DNA from: Candidatus Nanoarchaeia archaeon
GTDB taxonomy: Archaea; Nanobdellota; Nanobdellia; Woesearchaeales; JACPBV01
Length of the DNA: 64,000 nucleotides
Assembly (NCBI GenBank): GCA_028279655.1
Contig: JANQNH010000004.1
Span: 1 to 64,000, forward strand
Direction: 5' to 3'
In this document: positions 24,813 to 35,040 of the stretch, piece after piece
Layout of the letters: each line of letters begins with the position of its first letter
Position numbering within the stretch: the first letter of the stretch is position 1
Notes under the pieces: model-generated
The model's database searches: none
What the model was told of the DNA's origin: nothing
The model's input: the letters and a program-made list of their open reading frames with translations, nothing else
Translations under genes and position numbers: made by a program

Positions 24813-26474
24813 TTAGGTCCTTTCCTTCTTTGCGACTTCGAATAAATCACTCAGATTCAACTCTAATCCAACAACCGGCACACCCAATTCATGATTCACC
24901 AAGACCTTAGGATCAATCTCACCGATATAAGCAACCTTCTTCCCCCTAACAACAACCCTGCCAACCCTTCCAGGTATAAAAGAATCATGATCCGTCTCCT
25001 CAACAGTATAATCAACATCAAGACTTCTTAATATAAAATCCAGTACCTGTCTTATCTCTGTGTAATCTGCTTTATCGTTTGCAGACACAACTGCTACTCT
25101 CTCATAATCGATAACATCATCACCTTTCCTTACAGTAACCAACCCTTGCTCAAACATTTTCTGGGGATACTCAACGTGCTTGTTCTTTGACAGAAATTTC
25201 ATAAGTATAGGTAGGATCCATGTCCTAAGACAGGAATATGTCTTTGACATGTAATTCTCTAATTCAATAGTCCCAAAATCCTTAATATTCATCCTATCAT
25301 ACAGTACATTTTTATTTGTTAATATGGGACTAAACACCTCCTGAAACCCTAATCCAACCAGCAAATCCCGTACCTTATCCCTAAATCTGACCATAGGATA
25401 CGTTTCTCCAATGGTATATGAAGTAAGCTCTTGAACCTTAATGTTGTTATATCCATACATTATTCCAATGTCCTCCACAACATCATATGGATGAAGAATA
25501 TCCTTTCTGTAAGGAGGAATCTGCACATTACTGGTAACATCGTACTGGGCCTTCTCTAGCAATCTTTTAACCTCAGCATTCTTCAATTCCAACCCAAGTA
25601 AAGATTTGATCTGGTCATTTGTTACCTTTATCTTATCCTTAAAAAGAAAGGGAGTAGTTACCTTCTTATTCTCATAATCAATATCGACAGAATATATGTC
25701 AAAACCTCTTTCATAAAAAGCCTGAGCCATTATATTCATTGCCAATAGATTAGCTTCTAAATCGTTTCCAGTTGCCTCAATAAATAGGTGCTCCTCACCT
25801 TCAGTAACCTTCCCAGTAAAGTTAGAGTTGATTATAGGTGGAAAAGAAAGCACCTCATCATCGCTATCAACCAAGATAGGATACTTCTTAAACCCCTCTA
25901 AAGTCCATGCATACTCCTTTCCTTTTGGGTGTTCCTCTAAAATCTCCTGTTGTGTCATCTCTTTCTTGAACTCCAAAGGAACAAACTTTATGGATTCTGG
26001 ATTTGTCGCCTTATAATATACAGGAAACTTGATCTTATCATAGCTATATACCCCAATAGCAACCTTCAATCTACGCCTGCCAAAACTCTCGCATAGTTTC
26101 TCTTGCAGTTGCACCATCTGTTTTATCAGATAATCATCCACCTTATGCCCTTTTGCCACAAAAGCAGAGATATAAGGCCTTATCTTTGAAACAGAGCTAT
26201 CAACTATTACTTTATAACCACCCTTATTAATCTCAATCTTTGGAATCCCCTTCTGCAAGCCCAAGATACCCTTAAACAGTCTTGCAACCCCTTCAACAGA
26301 CCACAAATAAGGCAGATTAGTATCCCCAAACTCTATAGAAACCTCATCCTCTTCCTTATTATACCCCTCAAACTCCCCCTTCCCATATTCTGCAAGTTCA
26401 GAAACCTCCTCCACTGTAAGTTTCTTACCTACCAAATTCTGCAGATCCTTTAATGAAAAGTTTATCGTTGGCAT
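24813..26474 (-). CDS. pheT: Phenylalanyl-tRNA synthetase beta subunit
   Basis: PheT pairs with PheS in the heterotetramer that charges tRNA-Phe. The 553-residue archaeal form has the B3/B4 domain (IRPYISAFVAKGHKV), the B5 domain (IPPYRKDILHPYDVVEDIGIMYGYNNI) and the pseudo-catalytic C-terminal module. It is the last gene of the aromatic operon, one base after pheS, and converges on the gene at 24315-24809. Confidence 0.95.
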   Translation of the reverse strand: MPTINFSLKDLQNLVGKKLTVEEVSELAEYGKGEFEGYNKEEDEVSIEFGDTNLPYLWSVEGVARLFKGILGLQKGIPKIEINKGGYKVIVDSSVSKIRPYISAFVAKGHKVDDYLIKQMVQLQEKLCESFGRRRLKVAIGVYSYDKIKFPVYYKATNPESIKFVPLEFKKEMTQQEILEEHPKGKEYAWTLEGFKKYPILVDSDDEVLSFPPIINSNFTGKVTEGEEHLFIEATGNDLEANLLAMNIMAQAFYERGFDIYSVDIDYENKKVTTPFLFKDKIKVTNDQIKSLLGLELKNAEVKRLLEKAQYDVTSNVQIPPYRKDILHPYDVVEDIGIMYGYNNIKVQELTSYTIGETYPMVRFRDKVRDLLVGLGFQEVFSPILTNKNVLYDRMNIKDFGTIELENYMSKTYSCLRTWILPILMKFLSKNKHVEYPQKMFEQGLVTVRKGDDVIDYERVAVVSANDKADYTEIRQVLDFILRSLDVDYTVEETDHDSFIPGRVGRVVVRGKKVAYIGEIDPKVLVNHELGVPVVGLELNLSDLFEVAKKERT

Positions 26475-26475
26475 T

Positions 26476-27996
26476 TTAGATTATAGTACTACCTCTCAAA
26501 AATTCCAGATTATGTGAGAACAACTCTCTGATATCCTTGATTCCCATCTTAAACATAGCTACCCTATCAAGACCTACTCCCCAGGCTATTACAGGCACCT
26601 CTCTACCTACCAAAGGCTGTACCAGCTCGGGCCTGAATATTCCAGAACCTGCTAGCTCTATCCATCCTAGTTCAGGATGTTTTGCATGCAACTCTGCAGA
26701 AGGTTCTGTAAAAGGGAAGTAAGCAGGAGTTATCTTTATCTGATCGGTTTCTGCAAACTCCTCTGCAAACATCCTCAGCAACCCTTTAAGATGTCTGAAT
26801 GTAAGTCCTTCCTCAATAACAAAACCGCCTGTCTGATAAAATTCAACATTATGCGAAGCATCAATTACATCAGGCCTGAAACACCTCACTGTCTGAAAAT
26901 ATTTTCCGGGAACTTGCAGATCTGAAGAAGCCAAGGTCCTTGCAGACATAGCTGTATCATGTGTCCTGAGTATCAGTTGCCTGCTTTTATTAACATCAAA
27001 CTTATATTGCCATCCCTTGCTGATAGTCCCTTTCCCGATCTCATGGCTGGCCTTGACTTTCTCTAGAATCTTCTTATCTACCTCTCCATATTTAGGTTCT
27101 TTCACACAATAAGCATCGTGGATATCTCTGGCTGAATGGAACTGAGGCATGAATAAAGCATCCATATTCCAGAATTCTGTTTCAACCAAAGGGCCCTCCA
27201 TCTCCTTAAATCCCAATGCCAGAAACTTTGTCCTAACATCATCTAAGAATCGCCTATAGTGTTGTTTCTTGCCTCCCGATATCTTAGGGACATTAATCTT
27301 AACATCATACCTCCTAAACCTTTTATCATTCCAAGAACCGTCCTTTAGCATCTTAGGGCTTAACCTATCATATGTATCCTCCATCTTAATGCCCTTAGAG
27401 ATTATCTTTTTCCCAAGCTCTGTCAACACAGCCTTCTTTATCTTCTTGGTCTCTATCTTAAGTATGTTCTTCCTTTTCCTAAGATTATCAAAAGCAAACT
27501 TCTCCTCTTCTTTTAGATCACCAATAGAAACAGGAAAACTCCTTCTTAGAAATATTTCCTCTAAACTCTCCCCTTCTAGAAGTTTCTGAGCTTGAGGTAA
27601 TGCAGAAACTATTAATTCCTTACCTTTCTTGATTGATATTGCGGCCTTACCTCTAAGCACCCCCAGACATATGTTGATCTCATCCTTAGCTAGATTTGCG
27701 TCCTTCACTACCTTAGACAAGGGTGTATCTTTCCTTACTACATTCAAAAACCTCCTTTCCGGAAGTCCTTTTTCCAGATACTCTTTACCATTAACATCAA
27801 GATCTGCAATCTCCTTTACTTCCTCACTTATCTTTACAATACCCTTATTCTCAAGCCACTGCAGTCCCCTCATGGCCTCTATCTCCTGAAGTTCGCTCTC
27901 CTTAGCAACCTCAGAAAGTATACTAACCTTAGAAAGAACCGGAAGAACCTTTCTCTCGTATGTATGCAGTGTCTGAATCAGCTTTTCTTCATCCAT
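26476..27996 (-). CDS. pheS: Phenylalanyl-tRNA synthetase alpha subunit
   Basis: PheS is the catalytic class II subunit. Motif 2 region (CFRPDVIDASHNVEFYQTGG) and motif 3 (AWGVGLDRVAMF) are present; N-terminal winged-helix domains precede them, as in archaea. The ATG at 27996 gives 506 residues and a natural N-terminus. A TTG at 28020 overlaps the pheA stop (TTGA) and would add eight residues; translational coupling makes it possible. Placing PheRS at the end of its amino acid's pathway links supply to use. Confidence 0.94.
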   Translation of the reverse strand: MDEEKLIQTLHTYERKVLPVLSKVSILSEVAKESELQEIEAMRGLQWLENKGIVKISEEVKEIADLDVNGKEYLEKGLPERRFLNVVRKDTPLSKVVKDANLAKDEINICLGVLRGKAAISIKKGKELIVSALPQAQKLLEGESLEEIFLRRSFPVSIGDLKEEEKFAFDNLRKRKNILKIETKKIKKAVLTELGKKIISKGIKMEDTYDRLSPKMLKDGSWNDKRFRRYDVKINVPKISGGKKQHYRRFLDDVRTKFLALGFKEMEGPLVETEFWNMDALFMPQFHSARDIHDAYCVKEPKYGEVDKKILEKVKASHEIGKGTISKGWQYKFDVNKSRQLILRTHDTAMSARTLASSDLQVPGKYFQTVRCFRPDVIDASHNVEFYQTGGFVIEEGLTFRHLKGLLRMFAEEFAETDQIKITPAYFPFTEPSAELHAKHPELGWIELAGSGIFRPELVQPLVGREVPVIAWGVGLDRVAMFKMGIKDIRELFSHNLEFLRGSTII

Positions 27997-28016
27997 TTTG
28001 ACATTCCACAAAAGAC

Positions 28017-28826
28017 TCAATATTCCCTAGGATAAGAACCTAATACCTTTAGGAAAAAATTCTCTTCGATTACATCAAAGGCTTCCTTGATATTTGGATC
28101 ATCCTTATGGCCCTGAATATCCATGAAAAAGATGTAATCCCCAAGCTTACCTTTAGATGGCCTGGACTCTATCTTTGTAAGATTGATCTTCCTTTTTGCA
28201 AATTCCCCAAGTAATGAATAAAGTATCCCTGGTTTATCTGCTTGGGGGTATATAGCAATAGATGTCCTGTCGCTTTTGGTTTGTTTCGCTTCTATCTTGC
28301 TTACAACGGCAAATCTGGTAACGTTAAATTTATTATCCTGTACTTCCTTTTTTATTATCTTAAGATCATAGATTTCTATTGCTTCTCTAGGGACTATAGC
28401 TGCTTTTGTCTTGTCCTTCTTTTCTGAAATTATCTTTGCAGAAGCAGCATTTGAACTGGTCTGGATTATCTTAACATCAGGAAGAGTTTTCCTGATAAAC
28501 TTCTCACACTGCTCATAAGTAGCAGGATGTACGTATAAGGTATCGATTTCTCTTACACCATCATGACCAACCAGGTTATGCTTGATCGGAAGGATTATCT
28601 CCCCGATAACATTCAAATCAAAATCCATTAGGGCGTCTGAAGTCAGACCGATTGTCCCAGATACAGAGTTCTCTAGAGGGACTACACCTTCCTCTACCTC
28701 TCCTTCATTAACAGACTCAAAAACATCCCAGACAGTGTTCTTGAATACAATATCTGCATTCTTATTCCTTTTTAACACCGCTTCATGACTGAAAGTCCCT
28801 TTGGGTCCTAATGTTGCAATATTCAT
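28017..28826 (-). CDS. pheA: Prephenate dehydratase (PDT-ACT)
   Basis: Converts prephenate to phenylpyruvate for phenylalanine. The catalytic TRF motif is visible in NVTRFAVV, and the regulatory ACT domain has GILYSLLGEFAKRKINLTKIESRP, the phenylalanine-binding ESRP motif. There is no chorismate mutase domain, and I see no separate chorismate mutase gene in this window. It overlaps tyrA (stop/start) and pheS. Confidence 0.94.
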   Translation of the reverse strand: MNIATLGPKGTFSHEAVLKRNKNADIVFKNTVWDVFESVNEGEVEEGVVPLENSVSGTIGLTSDALMDFDLNVIGEIILPIKHNLVGHDGVREIDTLYVHPATYEQCEKFIRKTLPDVKIIQTSSNAASAKIISEKKDKTKAAIVPREAIEIYDLKIIKKEVQDNKFNVTRFAVVSKIEAKQTKSDRTSIAIYPQADKPGILYSLLGEFAKRKINLTKIESRPSKGKLGDYIFFMDIQGHKDDPNIKEAFDVIEENFFLKVLGSYPREY

Positions 28827-29671
28827 TCTAAACTCCCCTTCTTAACTAATTGCTCAATAATATAATCTGAGTATTCGGTTGCCTCTTTCTTAAAATCTCC
28901 AAGGAAATCTGCGCCTTCCTTAAAGAACTTAATAAATTCCTCTCTATCCTTTCGTTTGACTATCCCTAACAGTTCCCTTACAGACCCTATATACTCTTCC
29001 ATTGCCTTCTTGTTCTCAGGATTAAGCATCTCAATATCAGCATATAGCTTGGGATCCTGGTTAAGAAGCCTCCCGACAACATCCATCCTAAGCTTATAGA
29101 TAGGAGAGGTATAATGAAGACTCTCCTCAACACTTATCCCTAATTTCTTAAGTGTATGGGCTATAGCTATTGTTGAGAAATGAGTAACTCCTTGGATGAT
29201 TGACATCATCTTATCGTGTTTCTCAGGAGTTGTCACTCTTACCAAAGCCTCATTCTTCTTTAAGATCCCCTTTAACCATTCCAGCCACTTCCTTGGTCTT
29301 GCAGGGCATAGCACCACTGTCTGGTTCTTGATTGTCTTAACTGAAGGGCCAAAAACAGGATGAGTCCCAATAACCGCTGCATTGCTATATTTTACCATAG
29401 CATCGACAGGGCCTTTCTTCAAGGAAGTAAGGTCCATCAACAAAGCATCCTCCCTAACATAAGAAGCTATCTCCTTGATGACCTCAACCGTAGCTCCTAT
29501 AGGAACAGTTACTATAACTACATCACATTTGGGAACACATTCAATAGGGGTTAGTTTGGTCTTCCTGCTGGATATAAGAACCTTGCAGCCGTTCTTCTCA
29601 AAAAAGCTCTTGAACCATTGGCCCATCTGACCTGTTCCGCCTACTATCCCTACTGTGATTTCTTTATTCAT
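28823..29671 (-). CDS. tyrA: Prephenate dehydrogenase family protein (TyrA)
   Basis: Oxidises prephenate (or arogenate) towards tyrosine. The Rossmann motif GIVGGTGQMGQW starts the protein, followed by THPVFGPSVK with the active-site His and a mostly helical C-terminal half. Without a fused chorismate mutase or ACT domain, 282 residues is a normal single-domain length. The stop overlaps the pheA start. Whether it uses NAD or NADP cannot be told by eye. Confidence 0.9.
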   Translation of the reverse strand: MNKEITVGIVGGTGQMGQWFKSFFEKNGCKVLISSRKTKLTPIECVPKCDVVIVTVPIGATVEVIKEIASYVREDALLMDLTSLKKGPVDAMVKYSNAAVIGTHPVFGPSVKTIKNQTVVLCPARPRKWLEWLKGILKKNEALVRVTTPEKHDKMMSIIQGVTHFSTIAIAHTLKKLGISVEESLHYTSPIYKLRMDVVGRLLNQDPKLYADIEMLNPENKKAMEEYIGSVRELLGIVKRKDREEFIKFFKEGADFLGDFKKEATEYSDYIIEQLVKKGSLE

Positions 29672-29680
29672 TTTCTTATT

Positions 29681-30754
29681 CTATTTTTTATTTCCTTTTA
29701 TCCTTTCCTGCTGCATAATCGCATCTGCAAGCACTATAGCAACCATATTTTCAACAACCGGAATGATTCTTGGACAAAGGCATGGGTCGTGTCTTCCTTT
29801 TATGCTGATCTTTTTCCTTTTTCCTTTTGTATCTACTGTAAATTGATCTTTTGCTATTGATGCTGTTGGTTTTACTGCTACTCTGAATAATATATCCTCT
29901 CCAGAGCTTATACCTCCTAAAATACCCCCGGATTTGTTTGTTTTCTGTCTTACTTTCCCAGAGTTTTTGTCAAGATAAAATTCATCATTATCTGAAGATC
30001 CCTTAAGGTTTTTTATAGAAAAGCCTGCACCGAATTCTATACCTTTCACTGCACCTATGGACATCACTGCTTTTGCGATATCTGCGTCAAGCTTATCAAA
30101 AACAGGTTCTCCTAAACCCGATGGGCAATTTTTAACTATTACTTCTATGATACCTCCTAATGAGTCCCCTTCTTTTCTTGCTTTTAGGATCTTTTTTTCT
30201 ATCTCTTTTGCTGCTTCTTTATCAGGGCATCTTACTGGATTTTTTTCTATCTCAGTTAGGTCTACTGTTTTTGCAATTGTCCCTGCAACTTCTTTAGTAT
30301 AAGCTATGATCTTTATACCTCCAAGCATCCTTTTTGCTACTGCGCCTGCTGCAACCCTTCCAACAGTCTCTCTTCCTGAGGATCTTCCTCCCCCTCTATA
30401 ATCCCTTATCCCATATTTTTTAAGATAAGTGAAATCAGCATGTCCTGGCCTGAATATATCTTTGAGATTATCGTATGCGCTTGAATCCTGGTTTTTGTTG
30501 TATACTACAAGGCAAATAGGGTGCCCGGTTGTCTTTCCTTCGAATATTCCCGAGAGTATATGAACCTCGTCTTTTTCTTTTCTTAGGGTTGTAATCTTGC
30601 TTTGTCCTGGTTTTCTTTTGTCTAGTTCTTTCTGGATATCTTCCTTGGATATCTTAATCCCAGGAACTACCCCATCAATCACAGCCCCTACAGCCTCTCC
30701 ATGAGATTCCCCAAAAGTCATTATCTTAAAATTTTTTCCAAAGCTGCTGCTCAT
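29681..30754 (-). CDS. aroC: Chorismate synthase
   Basis: Forms chorismate from EPSP using reduced FMN. The family signatures [28 protein letters not shown] and the late RHDPCLCPR are present; 357 residues is normal. The start overlaps the aroK stop (ATGA). Confidence 0.96.
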   Translation of the reverse strand: MSSSFGKNFKIMTFGESHGEAVGAVIDGVVPGIKISKEDIQKELDKRKPGQSKITTLRKEKDEVHILSGIFEGKTTGHPICLVVYNKNQDSSAYDNLKDIFRPGHADFTYLKKYGIRDYRGGGRSSGRETVGRVAAGAVAKRMLGGIKIIAYTKEVAGTIAKTVDLTEIEKNPVRCPDKEAAKEIEKKILKARKEGDSLGGIIEVIVKNCPSGLGEPVFDKLDADIAKAVMSIGAVKGIEFGAGFSIKNLKGSSDNDEFYLDKNSGKVRQKTNKSGGILGGISSGEDILFRVAVKPTASIAKDQFTVDTKGKRKKISIKGRHDPCLCPRIIPVVENMVAIVLADAIMQQERIKGNKK

Positions 30755-31266
30755 TTTATTACCTCGATTATCTTTTTTATCAAATCTGTTTTTTTCATAT
30801 TTGAAACGTCAATCTTTATATCTGAAAGTTTTTCATATGCTTCTTTTCTTTTTTCAAAAAGCTCATCAAAAGATTTCCTAGGATTTTCTTTATCGAAAAA
30901 TTCAGGAAATCCTGTCTTTTTAATCCTTGAAAAAAGCACATCTGGTCTATCTGTAAGGTATATTACTTTTCCCAGTGACCTTACAAGCCGAGGGTCATGT
31001 TCTATAATCCCTCCACCTAATGCTACAACCTTATCGTCCATTGTCATTATCTTTTGCAATGCTTTCTTCTCCATATCTCTAAAATATTTCCTTCCGTATT
31101 TTTTGTATATCTCCCTAAATGCTATATCTTCTTTTCTTTGCTCTAGGTGTAGCGATTCGATCAAGTCATCTGAATCAACAAACCCCATCTTTTTGATTTT
31201 GGCTACCTCTTTTCCATAGGTAGTCTTACCAACTGCCTTAAATCCTATAAATATGATGTTCACCAT
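30751..31266 (-). CDS. aroK: Shikimate kinase, bacterial AroK type
   Basis: Phosphorylates shikimate. The P-loop GFKAVGKTT, the shikimate-binding DSD and the GGG loop (ALGGGII) belong to the NMP-kinase-like AroK/AroL family. Most archaea instead use an unrelated GHMP-type shikimate kinase, so this gene suggests bacterial ancestry for at least part of the operon. It is 171 residues, the usual length, and shares a base with the aroA stop region. Confidence 0.9.
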   Translation of the reverse strand: MVNIIFIGFKAVGKTTYGKEVAKIKKMGFVDSDDLIESLHLEQRKEDIAFREIYKKYGRKYFRDMEKKALQKIMTMDDKVVALGGGIIEHDPRLVRSLGKVIYLTDRPDVLFSRIKKTGFPEFFDKENPRKSFDELFEKRKEAYEKLSDIKIDVSNMKKTDLIKKIIEVIK

Positions 31267-32546
31267 TATATTATCTCCATCTTAGCACCCAGTGCTTTCA
31301 TTGATTCTACATAAGTTGGATAAGTTGCTTCTATCGATTCGGCGGTTGTTATCTCTGTTTTTCCCTCTGAAATCATTCCTGCAAGGCTAAGTGCCATGAC
31401 CACCCTATGATCGTTTCTTCCCCTTACCCTATTTCCATTTAGCTTGCTACTGTGTATTATAAGGCCTTCTTCTCTTTCTTTTATATCTGCACCAAGCTTA
31501 CTAAGTTCTTCTGCCATGACCTTTATCCTATCTGTCTCCTTTATTCTCGCCTGAGCTACATTGACCAACGTAGTAGTGCCCTCAGCAAAACAACCCAAAA
31601 CAGATAATGCAGGCAATGCGTCTGGGGTGCTGTTTATATCCAACTCAAATCCCTGCAGAGATTTCCCTTTAACCCTGATTCCCTGCTCCTCACTAGTTAT
31701 ATCTGCACCCATCTTCTTCATATATTCTATAATCGCCTTGTCTCCTTGTGTATCTTTGATATCCAGCCCCTTCAATAAGACATCCGAAGCAGTAATAGCA
31801 GCCCCCACCAAAGGAAACGCTGCTGAACTCCAATCAGCAGGCATTGTCTTCTCAAAACTTTTATATCTCTGATTCCCAAAAACCTTAAACCTTGTAAAAT
31901 CCTCCGATGCTTCATACTTTATGCCTTGCTCATCAAGCCAGCTTAATGTCATCCTTATATACGGCAACTCATTAGGCTGGACAAGATTAATGGTGGTGTC
32001 TTGCTCAAGTAAGGGGCAAGCCAATAAAAGACTAGACACGTACTGGGAAGTTACACCAACAACCTCGGTTATTCCCCCTTCCATCTTCCCCTTTATACTA
32101 ACAGGACAGTACCCGTCGTTATTAGAAGATAAGGCTTCTGCACCAAGTTCGTTAAATGATTTCAGCAATGGCTGCATAGGTCTTGAGCTCAATGACTCGT
32201 CTCCCTCAAGTTGCACCTCAAAATCACACAGTGCAGCTACCATACCAGCAAGTAGCCTCAATGAAGTCCCTGAATTAGCCATATTAAGAGGTTCTCCAGG
32301 ATCCTTGAAACTATGGTTCGTACCTTCCACCACCCACCCCTTTTCATTCTCTATATTGATGCTGGCACCAAGCGCCTTGCATGCATTCACTGAAGCAAGG
32401 GTATCTTCCGATTTTAACGGGTTCTTAATCCTGGATGTACCTTCCGCCAATGAAGCTATTATTACTGCCCTAATTGTATGTGACTTTGAGCTAGGTATGG
32501 TTACTTCTCCATCTAACTTTTCTGTTTTCTCTACCATCAATTTCAT
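31266..32546 (-). CDS. aroA: EPSP synthase (3-phosphoshikimate 1-carboxyvinyltransferase)
   Basis: Joins phosphoenolpyruvate to shikimate-3-phosphate. Conserved segments are SKSHTIRA (PEP/S3P site), NSGTSLRLLAG, RIKETDRI and DHRVVMALSLAG. The length of 426 residues is usual. It overlaps both neighbours by one to four bases. Confidence 0.96.
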   Translation of the reverse strand: MKLMVEKTEKLDGEVTIPSSKSHTIRAVIIASLAEGTSRIKNPLKSEDTLASVNACKALGASINIENEKGWVVEGTNHSFKDPGEPLNMANSGTSLRLLAGMVAALCDFEVQLEGDESLSSRPMQPLLKSFNELGAEALSSNNDGYCPVSIKGKMEGGITEVVGVTSQYVSSLLLACPLLEQDTTINLVQPNELPYIRMTLSWLDEQGIKYEASEDFTRFKVFGNQRYKSFEKTMPADWSSAAFPLVGAAITASDVLLKGLDIKDTQGDKAIIEYMKKMGADITSEEQGIRVKGKSLQGFELDINSTPDALPALSVLGCFAEGTTTLVNVAQARIKETDRIKVMAEELSKLGADIKEREEGLIIHSSKLNGNRVRGRNDHRVVMALSLAGMISEGKTEITTAESIEATYPTYVESMKALGAKMEII

Positions 32547-33949
32547 TTTATATTCCTCCCTGTAAAAAGCTTAAATTGTTCCTTAGCCTGATTGATAAAC
32601 ATATCATACCCGCTCACCACCCTGCATCCTAATCCTCTAGCGTCTTTCAGTAACCTGGTTCTCTTAGGATTATAGACTGAATCAAAAACAACTGTTTTAC
32701 CAGTAATTATCTTTTTCAATACGTTCCTTGGAACAGGGGTTTGATCATCGTTAGGGGACATTCCAATAGAGGTAGCATTGACTACTATATCAACATCAGA
32801 AAGCTTACTAAGCCTGCTTAGTCCCCCATAGGTACACCCTAAATCCCTAGCAAGTTTTTTTGCTTTTCTTACTGTCCTGTTTAAGATAATAAGCTCCCCA
32901 TTCTTCTGGATTATGCCATATCCAATAGCCCTTGCTACCCCTCCGGCCCCGATCATAAGCACCTTCTTACCCTTAATCTGTGTTTTGGACTCTATTGCCC
33001 TAATTGCTCCAACCATATCAGTATTATAGCCGATAAGATTTCCGTTTCTCTTAACTATAGTATTTACTGCTCCAATCCTTCTAGCAGACCTATCCAAACC
33101 ATCAAGATACTTGATTATATCTCTTTTGAAAGGGATAGTTATGCTTAAGCCGGATATAATAGGCCCATATTCCCTCACAAACCCCTTGAGATCATCAACC
33201 AAAAAATTCACATATATCTTATTCAGTCTTAATTTCTTGAAGAGATCATTATGTAAACATATCCCTTTACTATGCACAACAGGATTTCCTACCAGACCAA
33301 AGATCTTAGGTTTGTTCAACCTATCTATCCGATAAATCCTTTTCAATAACTTAACATCTATCTGGCCTGGGGCAGAATTCTTCCCTTCAATTGAAGCATA
33401 AGTAAGGAATCCTCCGAACAGAGGAGAAAGTATCCTGCTTATCTCCCCCTTCTCACCCATGCAGATTGAGATAACCTTCATGTTATCCTTTCTTGCTTTC
33501 TTGACCATATCAAAAACGACGATATTATCTGATATAGAGTTTGCATAGGTTGCAATCTTAAAAACATCAGGATTTAATTTCTTGATTTTACTATATTTCT
33601 TTAAAACCTCCTTTCTATTGGTTTTCTTGAAATTATGGAACGATACAATAACCTTTGTTTTATCCTTTCCTTGAATCAGCTTCTTGATCTTACCCCCTCC
33701 CATTGAAATGTCTAGATCGACAAAACCTGCTTTAAGTTCAAGAGCCTTCTCGATTATATCTGCCCTGTTCTTTCTATCAGTAACTATGATCTTTTCAGTT
33801 TTTCTTGACAATAACATGCTCAGGTTATCCCTATGAATATCTTTAATAAAATCCAGTCTCAATTCTACCAAATCAGCAACCCTGAATGCTATTCTCATGT
33901 CCTTTAAAGCTTCCCTTACAGTAGAAGCTACAATAGGTACTGCTATCAT
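32543..33949 (-). CDS. aroDE: Bifunctional 3-dehydroquinate dehydratase / shikimate dehydrogenase
   Basis: One chain performs steps 3 and 4 of the shikimate pathway. Residues 1 to about 215 are type I dehydroquinase (ELRLDF, VSFHNF, and KIATYANSISDN, whose Lys probably forms the Schiff base). The rest is AroE with SITIPFKRDI (catalytic Lys), GAVNTIV, GYNTDMVG and a Rossmann GAGGVARAIG. The shikimate-binding motif usually HSxSP reads HSKGI here, so the second serine is lost. Such fusions are known in plants and some bacteria and are uncommon in archaea. It overlaps aroB and aroA by ATGA. Confidence 0.93.
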   Translation of the reverse strand: MIAVPIVASTVREALKDMRIAFRVADLVELRLDFIKDIHRDNLSMLLSRKTEKIIVTDRKNRADIIEKALELKAGFVDLDISMGGGKIKKLIQGKDKTKVIVSFHNFKKTNRKEVLKKYSKIKKLNPDVFKIATYANSISDNIVVFDMVKKARKDNMKVISICMGEKGEISRILSPLFGGFLTYASIEGKNSAPGQIDVKLLKRIYRIDRLNKPKIFGLVGNPVVHSKGICLHNDLFKKLRLNKIYVNFLVDDLKGFVREYGPIISGLSITIPFKRDIIKYLDGLDRSARRIGAVNTIVKRNGNLIGYNTDMVGAIRAIESKTQIKGKKVLMIGAGGVARAIGYGIIQKNGELIILNRTVRKAKKLARDLGCTYGGLSRLSKLSDVDIVVNATSIGMSPNDDQTPVPRNVLKKIITGKTVVFDSVYNPKRTRLLKDARGLGCRVVSGYDMFINQAKEQFKLFTGRNIK

Positions 33950-35037
33950 TTGCTTTGATCTATCGATTTTTTTATTATCTCGGTTGAAGCATGAACCCCA
34001 TACTCTGCTTTTCCGATCTCCCTAAGCAGGACAAATTCTGTCCTACCATCAACTACCTTCTTATCCTTTTTTAATTCATCAACAAACCTATTAGTATTGA
34101 TATTTGGAAGTTTAGTAGGCAAACCTGCTTGTCTAATAAGGCCATTCTGTTGTCTCAATTCTTCATCAGATAAAATCCCGATCTTATTTGCTATCAATCC
34201 CTCTACAACCATCCCGATTGCAATGGCCTCACCATGGGAATACCTGCTATAACCTGTTAAGGTCTCTAAAGCATGGCCGATTGTATGGCCATAGTTCAAA
34301 ATTTTTCTTAATCCAGACTCAGTCTCATCACTCTCCACTATGTTAGCCTTGATATTACAATTTCTTCTAACCAGTTCAATAAGCGTTTTTTCATCAATAT
34401 GAAGTACGTTATCAAGATTCTTCTTTATAAAATTAAACAGCTTCTTGTCCATTATCAAAGCATGTTTTATTGCCTCTGATAGTCCATTAAGAATCTCCTT
34501 TCTTGGAAGCCCCTTAAGCAAGGATACATCAATATATACCTTTCTAGGCTGGTAAAAAGCCCCAACTATGTTCTTTCCAGTAGACAGATCAACAGCAACC
34601 TTCCCGCCAATGCTGGAATCCACAGTCGCCAGCAAAGAGGTTGGGACCTGGATATAGTTTATTCCCCTCATATAGGTTGCAGCTACAAAACCTGAAATAT
34701 CTCCTACCACCCCCCCACCTAATGCGATGATAGTTGACTTCCTGTCCAGCTTGAGTTCATGTAACTTTTCTATCAGCTTTCCATAAACCTTCAGGTTCTT
34801 ACTCTTCTCTCCAGCCTTAAAAGACAGGATACTTACCGATAACACCTCTTTTCTCATGAGAGACAACAATCTCTTACCATGTGTGCCCTCAAGATTTGAA
34901 TCTGTTATTATCAGATATCTGTTACCCAGATTGTTCCTCTTAAGATCCAAAGGTATCTTATCCATTATCCTGCTACCTATCAAGATATCATAAGACCTAT
35001 CCTTTCCCTTCTTTAGGTTAAGCTGGACTGTTTCCAT
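33946..35037 (-). CDS. aroB: 3-dehydroquinate synthase, AroB type
   Basis: Cyclises DAHP to dehydroquinate with NAD and a metal. The glycine-rich ALGGGVVGDISGFVAATYMRG, the VPTSLLATVDSSIGGKVAVD stretch and the metal ligands in LNYGHTIGHALE and SHGEAIAIGM are classical. Many archaea lack AroB and use a different dehydroquinate synthase II route starting from other precursors, so this is a canonical bacterial-style pathway. Length 363 is normal. Confidence 0.95.
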   Translation of the reverse strand: METVQLNLKKGKDRSYDILIGSRIMDKIPLDLKRNNLGNRYLIITDSNLEGTHGKRLLSLMRKEVLSVSILSFKAGEKSKNLKVYGKLIEKLHELKLDRKSTIIALGGGVVGDISGFVAATYMRGINYIQVPTSLLATVDSSIGGKVAVDLSTGKNIVGAFYQPRKVYIDVSLLKGLPRKEILNGLSEAIKHALIMDKKLFNFIKKNLDNVLHIDEKTLIELVRRNCNIKANIVESDETESGLRKILNYGHTIGHALETLTGYSRYSHGEAIAIGMVVEGLIANKIGILSDEELRQQNGLIRQAGLPTKLPNINTNRFVDELKKDKKVVDGRTEFVLLREIGKAEYGVHASTEIIKKSIDQSK

Positions 35038-35040
35038 TTT

